Assembly (NCBI GenBank): GCA_008671285.1
Contig: RPYR01000221.1
Span: 1 to 9,331, forward strand
DNA length: 9,331 bases
Direction: 5' to 3'
Origin: Collinsella aerofaciens
GTDB taxonomy: Bacteria > Actinomycetota > Coriobacteriia > Coriobacteriales > Coriobacteriaceae
Of this stretch, positions 1-6,661 are shown one piece after another. The notes under the pieces were generated by a model, which worked only from the letters and a program-made list of their open reading frames with translations, was not told where the DNA came from and searched no databases. The position numbers were made by a program, and so were the translations under genes. The first letter of the stretch is position 1. The number at the start of each line of letters is the position of its first letter.

Positions 1-645
1 ACCTTTACGGTCGCCTCGATGGTGGTGTTTACCAACGGACGCGCCGACAAGAGAAAGTACCGTAGTTTTAAAATTCAGGCCGAATTGGATGAGGCAAACG
101 ACTTCGTGTCGATGTCCTAGGTTTTGGGACGACGCTATGCTCCCGAGCGCATGGTCGACGAGCGCTTTGGCTCGCGCACCGATTTGCTCGTTGTCGATGG
201 CGGTAAGCCGCAATTGACCGCTGCGATCAAGCAACTATAGGCTCTTGGGCTCGATATACCGGTTTGTGGCTTGGCGAAGGCCGATGAGGAAGTTTTCGTG
301 CCTTGGGACGAGACTCCCGTCGTGCTGCCGACCGGGTCTGCTTCGCTCTATCTAATTAAACAGGTTCGCGATGAATCGCACCGTTTTGCCATCACGTTCC
401 ATCGCGAGTTGCGCGATAAAGCCATGACGGTTTCGGTACTCGATGACGTTCCAGGCGTGGGACCCACCAGAAAACGTGCCCTTATGCGCCATTTTGGCTC
501 GATGAAGCGTTTGCGCGCGGCGAGCGAGCAAGAGATCGCGGAAGTTCGCGGCATACCTGCCGATGTTGCCAAGGCGGTCCACGAGGCGCTCGTTGCATGG
601 AATGCCGAGCGCGCCGAGGCGGCGGCTGGCCATTCCGATAGCTAA
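1..645 (+). pseudogene. uvrC: uvrC remnant: 3' part of excinuclease ABC subunit C with two in-frame TAG stops
   Basis: Read in frame 1 from the first base, the translation matches the C-terminal half of UvrC, the nuclease subunit of nucleotide excision repair. It shows the RNase H-like endonuclease domain (ASMVVF, EANDF, VVDGGKPQL, GLAK, RDESHRFAITFHR) followed by the tandem helix-hairpin-helix domain (LDDVPGVGPTRKRAL, then RGIPADVAKAV), ending at TAA 643-645. Two TAG codons at 118-120 and 238-240 interrupt it where orthologues usually carry Glu or a similar residue. There is no frameshift, so alignment continues across both. The 5' end lies outside the window. Other genes here end in TAG, so reassignment of TAG is not a likely explanation. 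A second oddity is Ser at codon 22 (AGT), where family members usually have Arg or another basic residue. The downstream neighbour is a transporter, not the rapZ-yvcK-whiA group often found after uvrC in Gram-positives, which hints at a displaced extra copy. Sequencing error is possible. Confidence 0.8.
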
Positions 646-744
646 ACACGAGCCAAACAACTGATATACATGATTGCGCGATTTTCAACCATTTATTTCG
701 CCATGATTGCCTGCTGGTTTCGGGTTTTATTAACGCTAAAACGT

Positions 745-773
745 TTGACTAACCCAAGCGAAAACCCTGCTAT
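745..773 (+). promoter_or_regulatory. candidate sigma-A promoter, upstream copy
   Basis: TTGACT at 745-750 is a near-consensus -35 box. Seventeen bases later TGCTAT (768-773) is a weak -10. A transcript from here would begin near 780 and carry about 230 nt of leader including both inverted repeats. The -35 overlaps the edge of the AAACGTTT palindrome at 739-746, a core found in many LacI-family operators, though such a short match is weak evidence. Confidence 0.4.
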
Positions 774-807
774 CCTGCGGGTTGACGAAGACTGATATCT
801 CACCTCG

Positions 808-890
808 CCGATACATACTGTCTGGCGAATCGTTTGTCAACGAATTCGGTGAACGGTAGTAAATACCGTTCAAGCGTATGTATGTATCGG
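808..890. repeat. long-range 11-bp inverted repeat around the leader palindrome
   Basis: CCGATACATAC at 808-818 is the exact reverse complement of GTATGTATCGG at 880-890. The arms are 61 bases apart, and the 9-bp palindrome 850-872 lies between them. In RNA the arms could form a closing stem with the inner hairpin inside it. In DNA they could be two half-sites of a looping regulator. The right arm extends leftward as GTAT units (877-887). Confidence 0.55.
850..872. promoter_or_regulatory. perfect 9-bp palindrome, candidate operator
   Basis: TGAACGGTA (850-858) and TACCGTTCA (864-872) are exact reverse complements around a 5-base centre GTAAA. The 23-bp symmetric site lies 137 bases upstream of the binding-protein start and contains GGTA/TACC half-sites, which recall GntR-type sialate regulators (E. 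coli NanR uses GGTATA units). That resemblance is suggestive only. A weak promoter-like TTGTCA (834-839) lies just upstream. The site could alternatively act as an RNA hairpin. Confidence 0.5.
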
Positions 891-911
891 TCGCCGAGCG
901 CGGCACCTCAG

Positions 912-939
912 TTGGGTTCGTCGGTAGGTAAGGTATATA
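912..939 (+). promoter_or_regulatory. candidate proximal promoter
   Basis: TATATA at 934-939 is a plausible -10, preceded 16 bases upstream by TTGGGT (912-917), a poor -35. A start near 946 would leave about 60 nt of leader before the binding-protein ATG and would place the 850-872 palindrome upstream of the -35. Weak on its own. Confidence 0.25.
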
Positions 940-1008
940 TCGTCCGCAAGTTGCGCGGGGGCAAGTCTAGGTGCTCCCGGGTAAGATTCTCTATTGATAG
1001 GAGAAGAC

Positions 1009-2622
1009 ATGGCCATCATCAACAAGGGTATGTCCAGGCGTTCGTTCCTCGGCCTCACCGGCAGCGTCGCTGCTGTCGCAGGGCTTGGTCTCACCGGCTG
1101 CGGTGGCAGCTCTAGCGACGAGGGTTCCGCTTCCGGTTCCACCGATTCCGCCAACCGTGGCGGCGGCGTGATCACCGCTGGTTCCGCTTACGCTCCGTCC
1201 AGCTTCGACCCCGCCAGCACCGGCTCCGCTGTGGGCCTGGGTGCTAACTGGCACGTCGTCGAGGGCCTCTACGGCATCGATTACCACGACTACAGCACCT
1301 TCAACGAGCTCGCCACCGACGACCCCAAGTCTGTGGACGACACCACTTTCGAGGTTACCATCCGCAAGGGCGCCAAGTTCTCCGATGGCACCGAGGTCAC
1401 CGCTGACGATGTCGTTGCCTCCTACACCGCTTGCGCCGCTTCCGCTACCTATGCTCCGTTCTTCCAGCCCTTCGAGTCCATCGAGGCCAAGGACGCCAGC
1501 ACCGTGACGGTCAAGACCAAGGTCCCCAACTTCTCCCTGCTCAAGGATCGTCTGGCCATCGTCCGCGTTACCCCGGCCACTCAGACCGAGGAGGATCGCG
1601 CCAAGCAGCCGATCGGCTCCGGCCCCTGGATGTACGACTCTATCTCCGATACCGAGATTACCCTGGTTCCCAATCCTGAGTACAACGGTGAGTATGCTGC
1701 CGAGGATAAGAAGATCCAGTACAGCATCCTGACCGACCCCACCGCTCGCGTTACCGCTCAGCAGGAGGGCTCCACGCTCGTTATGGAGCTCGTTACCGCT
1801 GACGCCGTCGACCAGCTTGAGAGCGCCGGCTGCAAGATCGATAACGTTCAGGGTTTCGGCACCCGCTTCATCATGTTCAACGTCGCCAAGGAGCCTTGGA
1901 ACAACGTCAAGGTCCGTCAGGCTGTCATGTATGCGCTCGACACCGAGAAGATGGTCAGCAACACCTTCGCCGGCCTTGCCACCGCTGCCAGCTGCTACCT
2001 GCCCAAGAGCTTCACCAACTATCATGAGGCTTCCACGGTGTACAAGACCGACGCCAAGAAGGCTAAGAAGCTCATCGAGGAGTCTGGCATCACCCCGGGT
2101 GCCATCACCCTGCGCACCACCGACAACGAGCAGATTAAGGGCATGGCCGCCCAGGTCAAGAACGACCTCGACGCTCTCGGCTTCGATGTGACCATCCAGA
2201 CCGATACCTCGCCGGCCACCTACGCTGCCATCGACGGCGGCGAGGCCTACGATATCCTCCTTGCCCCTGGCGATCCTTCCTGCTTCGGCGCCGACCCCGA
2301 CCTGCTGCTCAACTGGTGGTACGGCGACAACGTCTGGATGCAGACCCGTTGCCCGTGGAAGGAGTCCGCTGAGTGGCAGAAGCTCCACGGCCTCATGGAC
2401 GAGGCTCTTGCCGCCGAGGGCGACGAGCAGCAGAAGAAGTGGAACGAGTGCTTCGACATCATTGCCGACAACGCCGTTCTGTACCCCGTTGTCCACGTCA
2501 AGACCGTCTCCGCTTCCTGGGACGATCCGTCCACTGCGCCCAACGGCGAGGCCCTCGATGGCTTCAAGGGCATCGGCACGACGAGCATGTCCTTCAGGGG
2601 CGTCGCGACCGTCAAGGCCTAA
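1009..2622 (+). CDS. ABC transporter solute-binding lipoprotein, family 5 (OppA/DppA/SatA type)
   Basis: This 537-residue protein is the ligand-capturing subunit of the ABC importer encoded just downstream. ATG 1009 is preferred over upstream TTG 994 because AGGAG (999-1003) lies 5 nt before it. The N-terminus has a twin-arginine motif (SRRSFLG, R10-R11), a hydrophobic stretch, and a lipobox LTGC with Cys31 as the predicted lipidation site, followed by a Gly/Ser/Asp-rich linker. It is therefore probably exported folded by Tat and anchored to the outer face of the membrane. The body has the usual family 5 signatures: SSFDPAST, LATDDPKSVDDTTFEVTIRKGAKFSDGTEVTADDV (here quoted as the region around residues 96-130), GSGPWMY, and VRQAVMYALD. 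Length is normal for the family. Family 5 proteins bind peptides, nickel, oligosaccharides or sialic acid, so the ligand cannot be read from this sequence; the esterase and aldolase genes suggest an acetylated sugar acid. Confidence 0.92.
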   Translation: MAIINKGMSRRSFLGLTGSVAAVAGLGLTGCGGSSSDEGSASGSTDSANRGGGVITAGSAYAPSSFDPASTGSAVGLGANWHVVEGLYGIDYHDYSTFNELATDDPKSVDDTTFEVTIRKGAKFSDGTEVTADDVVASYTACAASATYAPFFQPFESIEAKDASTVTVKTKVPNFSLLKDRLAIVRVTPATQTEEDRAKQPIGSGPWMYDSISDTEITLVPNPEYNGEYAAEDKKIQYSILTDPTARVTAQQEGSTLVMELVTADAVDQLESAGCKIDNVQGFGTRFIMFNVAKEPWNNVKVRQAVMYALDTEKMVSNTFAGLATAASCYLPKSFTNYHEASTVYKTDAKKAKKLIEESGITPGAITLRTTDNEQIKGMAAQVKNDLDALGFDVTIQTDTSPATYAAIDGGEAYDILLAPGDPSCFGADPDLLLNWWYGDNVWMQTRCPWKESAEWQKLHGLMDEALAAEGDEQQKKWNECFDIIADNAVLYPVVHVKTVSASWDDPSTAPNGEALDGFKGIGTTSMSFRGVATVKA

Positions 2623-2682
2623 GACTCGTTTGAGTCATATGTGGGGCGTCGGTCGTAAGGCAACGTCCTCATAGTTGAAACA

Positions 2683-2716
2683 AAGACCCGGGCGGCCTCG
2701 ATGTCGCTCGGGTCTT
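2683..2716 (+). terminator. GC-rich stem-loop after the binding-protein gene (processing or partial termination)
   Basis: AAGACCCGGGCG (2683-2694) pairs with CGCTCGGGTCTT (2705-2716) as a 12-bp stem with a single G-U wobble and a 10-base loop. No T-run follows, so full intrinsic termination is unlikely. Between a binding protein and its permeases, such stems commonly protect the upstream mRNA or cause partial termination, which gives excess binding protein over membrane subunits. Confidence 0.6.
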
Positions 2717-2719
2717 GTA

Positions 2720-2737
2720 ATGAGTATCCATACTCAT
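2720..2737. repeat. perfect 8-bp palindrome upstream of the permease gene
   Basis: ATGAGTAT (2720-2727) and ATACTCAT (2730-2737) are exact reverse complements separated by CC. The site begins 3 bases after the stem-loop at 2683-2716 and ends 40 bases before the permease start. The two-base centre is too tight for an RNA hairpin of full length, so a dimeric protein site is more natural, but nothing identifies the protein. It does not resemble the leader palindrome at 850-872. Confidence 0.4.
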
Positions 2738-2777
2738 ATACCAGTTGGTCCTACCGACAAAAGAAAGGGGAGAGAAC

Positions 2778-3734
2778 GTGAACAACTTTCTACGTTTGAT
2801 TGGAAGGCGTCTCGTGGCGCTGCCGATCATGGCATTGGGCGTCACCGTCCTGGTGTTCTTCCTTATGTCGTTCTCCAAGACCGACCCCGCCTACACGGCG
2901 TTGGGTGACGGCGCCTCGCCCGAGGCGGTTGCCGAGTACCATGAGAAGTATGGTCTGGACGACCCCTGGCCCGTGCGCTACGTGCGCTATATGGGCGATT
3001 TGATTCATGGCGACATGGGTACCTACGGCGCTGCCCGCAACTCCGTTGCCAAGCGCATCTCCACGGCCCTGCCCGTCACGATGCAGCTGACCTTCATCGG
3101 TCTTGCCATCGGTGCGGTCGTTTCGTTTTTGCTCGGCGTCATCGCGGCACTGTATCGCGACAAATGGCCGGACCAAGTGATCCGCGTCTTTTCCATCGCC
3201 GGCTTGGCAACCCCGTCGTTCTGGCTTGCCGTTCTGTTGATTCTGCTGTTCTCTTCCTACCTTAAGGTGCTCCCGGCATCCGGTGCTCTGCCTCACTTCA
3301 CCACCAACCCGGCTGGCTATCTGGGACGTATGATCATGCCCGCTATCGCTCTGGCATTCCCGCTGACGGGCCAGATGACTCGTATCGTGCGTACCGCCAT
3401 GGTTGAGGAGCTCGACAAGGACTACGTCCGCATGGCCCGTGGCGCCGGCGTTCCCGAGAAGGTCGTCGTCGGCATCAACGTTTTGCGCAACGCGCTGATC
3501 ACCCCGGTCACCACCCTCGGTCTTAAGATCGGTTACCTTATGGGCGGCGCCGTCGTCATCGAGGTCATCTTCAACCTCCCCGGCATGGGTACTGCGATTC
3601 TGCAGGGCGTTCAGGGCAACGAGGCGAACCTGGTTCAGGGCGTCGTTATCGTCGTTGCTCTTGCCTTCATCATCATCAACATCGTGGTTGACATGCTCTA
3701 CCTGCTCATCAACCCGCGCATCAGGACGGTGTAG
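2778..3734 (+). CDS. ABC transporter permease, DppB/OppB type
   Basis: This 318-residue integral membrane protein forms half of the translocation pore. GTG 2778 is chosen over the in-frame TTG 2745 because GGGGAG (2767-2772) sits 5 nt upstream and the protein then opens as family members do (NNFLRLIGRRLVALPIMALG). After the first membrane segment (about residues 9-30) comes the extracytoplasmic N-terminal region typical of DppB (EKYGLDDPWPVRYVRYMGDLIHGDMG). About five further membrane segments follow. The cytoplasmic EAA loop that docks on the ATPase is at about 210-239 (EELDKDYVRMARGAGVPEK). Length and topology are normal. It is followed after 3 nt by the permease-ATPase fusion gene, so both should be translated together. 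The pairing with a DppC-type partner in the next gene completes the pore. Confidence 0.93.
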   Translation: MNNFLRLIGRRLVALPIMALGVTVLVFFLMSFSKTDPAYTALGDGASPEAVAEYHEKYGLDDPWPVRYVRYMGDLIHGDMGTYGAARNSVAKRISTALPVTMQLTFIGLAIGAVVSFLLGVIAALYRDKWPDQVIRVFSIAGLATPSFWLAVLLILLFSSYLKVLPASGALPHFTTNPAGYLGRMIMPAIALAFPLTGQMTRIVRTAMVEELDKDYVRMARGAGVPEKVVVGINVLRNALITPVTTLGLKIGYLMGGAVVIEVIFNLPGMGTAILQGVQGNEANLVQGVVIVVALAFIIINIVVDMLYLLINPRIRTV

Positions 3735-3737
3735 ATT

Positions 3738-5753
3738 ATGGTAAAGATTCGAGAGAAGCAAACCGAGCAGCTCGAGAAGGCTGCCTCCAAGGGGCTCAAG
3801 CTCGGTGGCTGGAAGAAGATGACGCTGTCTTCTAAGATTGCCGCCGTCGTGCTGGTGTTGGTCGCCCTGACCGCGATTCTGGCGCCCCTTCTTGCCCCCT
3901 ATAGCCCGGTCGAGATTTTCACTGCTCGCCAGGCTCCCGGCAATGGATTTATCTTCGGTACCGACGATAAGGGCCGCGACATCCTGTCGCGTATGCTTTA
4001 CGGTGGCCGTTACTCGCTGATCATCGGCTTCGGTGCTACTGCCATGGCTCTGGTCTGCGGCTCGGTCGTGGGCGCCCTCGCGGCGGTTTCGCGCAAGTCC
4101 GTTTCCGAGGCGATCATGCGCATCCTGGACATCATCATGTCCATCCCGGGCATCGCCCTCGCTGCCGTCTTCGTCTCCATCCTGGGCAATTCAGTGCCGT
4201 CGATCATCTTCGCTATCGGCTTTATGTACACTCCGCAGATTGCCCGTATCGTGCGCGCCAACATCGTGTCCGAGTACGGCGAGGACTATGTCCGCGCGGT
4301 CATCGTTTCCGGCGCCAAGGCTCCGTGGATTTTGATCAAGCATGTTCTGCGTAACTGCATCGCCCCGATCATGGTCTTCACCGTTACCCTGGTCGCCGAC
4401 GCCATCATCTTCGAGGCCTCGCTGACCTTTATCGGCGCTGGTATCCAGGAGCCCACCGCTACCTGGGGCAACATCCTCGCCGACGCCCGCGGTGGCGTGC
4501 TCGCTGGCCGTTGGTGGCAGGCGCTGTTCCCGGGTCTGGCTATCATGATCACCTGCCTGGCGCTCAACATCCTCTCCGAGGGCATTACCGACGCCATGGC
4601 CGCTGCTCCCTCCGCCGCCCTGGATCCGACCGATTCCTCCAAGCGCCGCGAGGCCGACCTGCTGGTCTCCGACCCTGTTCGCGCTTACAAGGAGCAGGCT
4701 CAGTCCCTGTCCGCCCGTCTTGGCGCCCTGCGCGATGTCGAGCTCAAGCGTAACGACCGCCATGTGCCCGATGAGTCCGTTGAGCCGATCCTTTCGGTCC
4801 GTGACTTCTGCATCCAGTTTGAGCACCACGGTGATATCAACGTCGTCGATCATGTCAACTTTGATGTCCGTCCTGGCCAGACCATGGGCCTGGTCGGTGA
4901 GTCCGGCTGCGGTAAGTCCATCACCACGCTGGCCATCATGGGCCTGACCGACGATGACGAGCATCTTTCCGGTGAGGTTCTCTGGGAGGGCCGCGACCTG
5001 CTCAAGATGAGCAAGAAGGAGTGGTTCGGCCTGCGCGGTACCGATATCGCCATGGTCTATCAGGACGCCCTGTCCTCGCTCAACCCCTCCATGCTCATTT
5101 CCGCCCAGATGAAGCAGCTCACCAAGCGCGGCGGTACCCGTAGCGCCGAGGAGCTCCTGGAGCTCGTGGGCCTCGACCCCAAGCGTACGCTCGAGAGCTA
5201 TCCGCATGAGCTTTCCGGTGGTCAGCGTCAGCGCGTTCTGATCGCTATGGCCCTTACCCGCGACCCCAAACTGGTCATCTGCGACGAGCCCACGACCGCT
5301 CTGGACGTTACCGTCCAGAAGCAGGTCATCAAGCTGCTTAACGATCTTCAGGCCAAGCTCGGCTTTGCCATGATCTTCGTTTCGCACGACCTGGCACTGG
5401 TCGCCGAGGTCGCTCATAACATCACGGTTATGTACGCCGGCCAGGTTATCGAGCAGGCGCCCACCAAGGAGCTGCTCACCAACCCGATCCACGAGTACAC
5501 CCGCGGCCTTCTGGGTTCCGTCCTGTCCATCGAGAGCGGTTCGGGCCGCCTGCACCAGGTGCCCGGCGCCGTTCCGAGCCCGCGCGATTTCCCCAAGGGC
5601 GATCGCTTCGCACCCCGCTCGAGCCATCCGCGCATTGGCCTGGACACCCGTCCGGTCTTCAAGCGCGTGCCCGGCACCGAGCACTTCTATTCCGAGCTCC
5701 CCGACGAGGTGCTCAAGGCAAATGGTTTGACCCCTCACGCGGAGGTGATGTAG
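3738..5753 (+). CDS. fused ABC permease-ATPase (DppC-DppD type)
   Basis: This single 671-residue chain joins two subunits that are usually separate. Residues about 1-290 form a DppC-type permease: a cytoplasmic basic N-terminus, a membrane segment at about 34-53, the FGTDDKGRDILSRMLYG motif, further membrane segments, and an EAA loop starting at E179 (EYGEDYVRAVIVSGAKAP). A charged linker (about 295-350) leads to a DppD-type ATPase with Walker A GESGCGKS (387-394, K393), signature LSGGQRQR (492-499), Walker B LVICDE (512-517) and switch His550. Thus both halves look functional. The C-terminal oligopeptide-type tail (PGAVPSPRDFPKGDRFAPR) lacks the Cys residues found at this place in many OppD/DppD proteins. 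The start is 3 nt after the previous stop with only a weak AGGA 11 nt upstream, which points to translational coupling. A similar fused subunit is, as I recall, a feature of Sat-type sialate transporters. No stop or frameshift separates the domains, so the fusion is real in this sequence. Confidence 0.92.
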   Translation: MVKIREKQTEQLEKAASKGLKLGGWKKMTLSSKIAAVVLVLVALTAILAPLLAPYSPVEIFTARQAPGNGFIFGTDDKGRDILSRMLYGGRYSLIIGFGATAMALVCGSVVGALAAVSRKSVSEAIMRILDIIMSIPGIALAAVFVSILGNSVPSIIFAIGFMYTPQIARIVRANIVSEYGEDYVRAVIVSGAKAPWILIKHVLRNCIAPIMVFTVTLVADAIIFEASLTFIGAGIQEPTATWGNILADARGGVLAGRWWQALFPGLAIMITCLALNILSEGITDAMAAAPSAALDPTDSSKRREADLLVSDPVRAYKEQAQSLSARLGALRDVELKRNDRHVPDESVEPILSVRDFCIQFEHHGDINVVDHVNFDVRPGQTMGLVGESGCGKSITTLAIMGLTDDDEHLSGEVLWEGRDLLKMSKKEWFGLRGTDIAMVYQDALSSLNPSMLISAQMKQLTKRGGTRSAEELLELVGLDPKRTLESYPHELSGGQRQRVLIAMALTRDPKLVICDEPTTALDVTVQKQVIKLLNDLQAKLGFAMIFVSHDLALVAEVAHNITVMYAGQVIEQAPTKELLTNPIHEYTRGLLGSVLSIESGSGRLHQVPGAVPSPRDFPKGDRFAPRSSHPRIGLDTRPVFKRVPGTEHFYSELPDEVLKANGLTPHAEVM

Positions 5754-6581
5754 ATGAGCGAGACCGCAGTCAACGGCGTCGAGCCGATCATCTTCCTTGA
5801 TGACGTCCACGTCACCTTTAGGACCCGTACCGGCTCGATTCTGCACCCCAACCTGGTTCACGCCGTCCAGGGTGTAACGATTAAGCTCATGCCCGGACAG
5901 ACCATCGGCATCGTCGGCGAGTCCGGTTGCGGAAAGTCCACCACCGCCAACGTCATGTGCGGCCTGCAGGCCCCCACGAGCGGCAAGGTCTACTTTAAGG
6001 GCAAGGACGTTACCAAACGTACCGCCGAGGACCGTCGCCACATGGGTCGCGTCATCTCGGTCGTGTTCCAGAACCCGGCCACGGCGCTCAATCCCCGCAT
6101 GGTCGTTCGCGAGCAACTGCTCGACCCCATGCGCGTCCACAACCTGGGTACCGAGGCCGAGCAGGAGAAGCGCGTCAAGGAGCTCTTGGAGCTCACCGGT
6201 CTGCCCAGCTCCGCCGCCGAGGTTCTTCCCGGCCAGCTTTCGGGCGGCCAGCGCCAGCGCGTCGCAATTGCGCGCGCCCTGTCGCTGAACCCCGATGCCA
6301 TCATCGCCGACGAGCCCACCTCGGCTCTGGACGTTTCGGTCCGCGCGCAGATTCTGAACCTGCTGACCGACCTTAAGAAGGAGCTCGGCCTGGCCATGGT
6401 GTTCATCAGCCATGACATCCAGACGGTCCGCTATATCTCTGACGACATCATCGTTATGAATGGCGGCAAGATCGTCGAGCAGGGCGAGGCCAAGCAGGTC
6501 TTCCAGCACCCTCAGGACCCCTACACCAAGATGCTGCTCGGCGCTGCGCCGTCGCTGCTGCATCCCAAGCTCGGCGAGTAG
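5754..6581 (+). CDS. ABC transporter ATP-binding protein, DppF/OppF type
   Basis: This 275-residue cytoplasmic ATPase is the second nucleotide-binding subunit and should pair with the ATPase half of the upstream fusion. It has Walker A GESGCGKS (55-62, K61), Q-loop region VVFQNPATALNPRM, signature LSGGQRQR (162-169), Walker B AIIADE (182-187, catalytic E187) and switch His220. ATG 5754 directly abuts the preceding TAG, and a strong GGAGGTG (5741-5747) inside the end of the upstream gene lies 6 nt before it, so the start is secure. It ends soon after the ABC core (GAAPSLLHPKLGE) and is shorter than many DppF proteins, which carry an extra C-terminal oligopeptide-type region. All catalytic motifs are intact. 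Confidence 0.93.
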   Translation: MSETAVNGVEPIIFLDDVHVTFRTRTGSILHPNLVHAVQGVTIKLMPGQTIGIVGESGCGKSTTANVMCGLQAPTSGKVYFKGKDVTKRTAEDRRHMGRVISVVFQNPATALNPRMVVREQLLDPMRVHNLGTEAEQEKRVKELLELTGLPSSAAEVLPGQLSGGQRQRVAIARALSLNPDAIIADEPTSALDVSVRAQILNLLTDLKKELGLAMVFISHDIQTVRYISDDIIVMNGGKIVEQGEAKQVFQHPQDPYTKMLLGAAPSLLHPKLGE

Positions 6582-6597
6582 CCTCGCTTTCCCTCCC

Positions 6598-6625
6598 GTG
6601 CGCCCGGTTCCCTTGCCGGGCGCAC
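6598..6625 (+). terminator. perfect 10-bp GC stem-loop between transporter and esterase genes
   Basis: GTGCGCCCGG (6598-6607) and CCGGGCGCAC (6616-6625) are exact complements around an 8-base loop. The stem begins 16 bases after the ATPase stop. The following bases (CTCCGTTGCGATTTCG) hold no T-run, so it may be a partial terminator or an mRNA 3' end stabiliser that separates transporter from enzyme expression. Confidence 0.6.
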
Positions 6626-6661
6626 CTCCGTTGCGATTTCGAAAGGTTGGGTTCACGAGCC

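Larger units (their letters stand above)
646..1008. other. gene-free leader between the uvrC remnant and the transporter cluster
   Basis: This 363-base stretch holds no credible gene. It is visibly more AT-rich than the flanking genes, especially 646-770. It contains two candidate sigma-A promoters, a 9+9 bp palindrome at 850-872, an 11-bp inverted repeat that brackets that palindrome (808-818 and 880-890), and a small hairpin with one bulge at 763-783 (AACCC/GGGTT plus GC/GC). An AAACGTTT palindrome at 739-746 touches the upstream -35 element. No tRNA, riboswitch or terminator with a T-tract was recognised. The density of symmetric elements suggests this is the control region of the downstream cluster. 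Confidence 0.6.

Noticed and set aside
118..240. TAG recoded as an amino acid (for example pyrrolysine)
   Set aside because: TAG is the normal stop of the genes ending at 3734, 5753, 6581 and 8483, and no recoding element was seen.
271..645. A separate 124-residue helix-hairpin-helix protein starting at TTG 271
   Set aside because: The match to UvrC extends upstream in the same frame across both TAG codons, and no SD was seen before 271. It is the tail of the broken uvrC.
991..2496. Minus-strand open frame of 501 codons opposite the binding-protein gene
   Set aside because: Same codon-bias artefact; the repetitive Gly/Val/Leu composition shows no family signature.
2720..2737. Intrinsic terminator at the second palindrome after the binding-protein gene
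   Set aside because: The stem is AT-rich, has a 2-base centre and no following T-run; it fits a protein site better.
2790..3761. Minus-strand open frame opposite the DppB-type permease
   Set aside because: The + strand protein has a clear EAA loop and membrane segments; the reverse translation is rich in Asp/His/Gln and has no coherent domain.
6647..6661. TTG 6647 as start of the esterase
   Set aside because: The only SD-like sequence ends directly at this codon, too close for initiation, and ATG 6662 gives the usual CE7 N-terminus.
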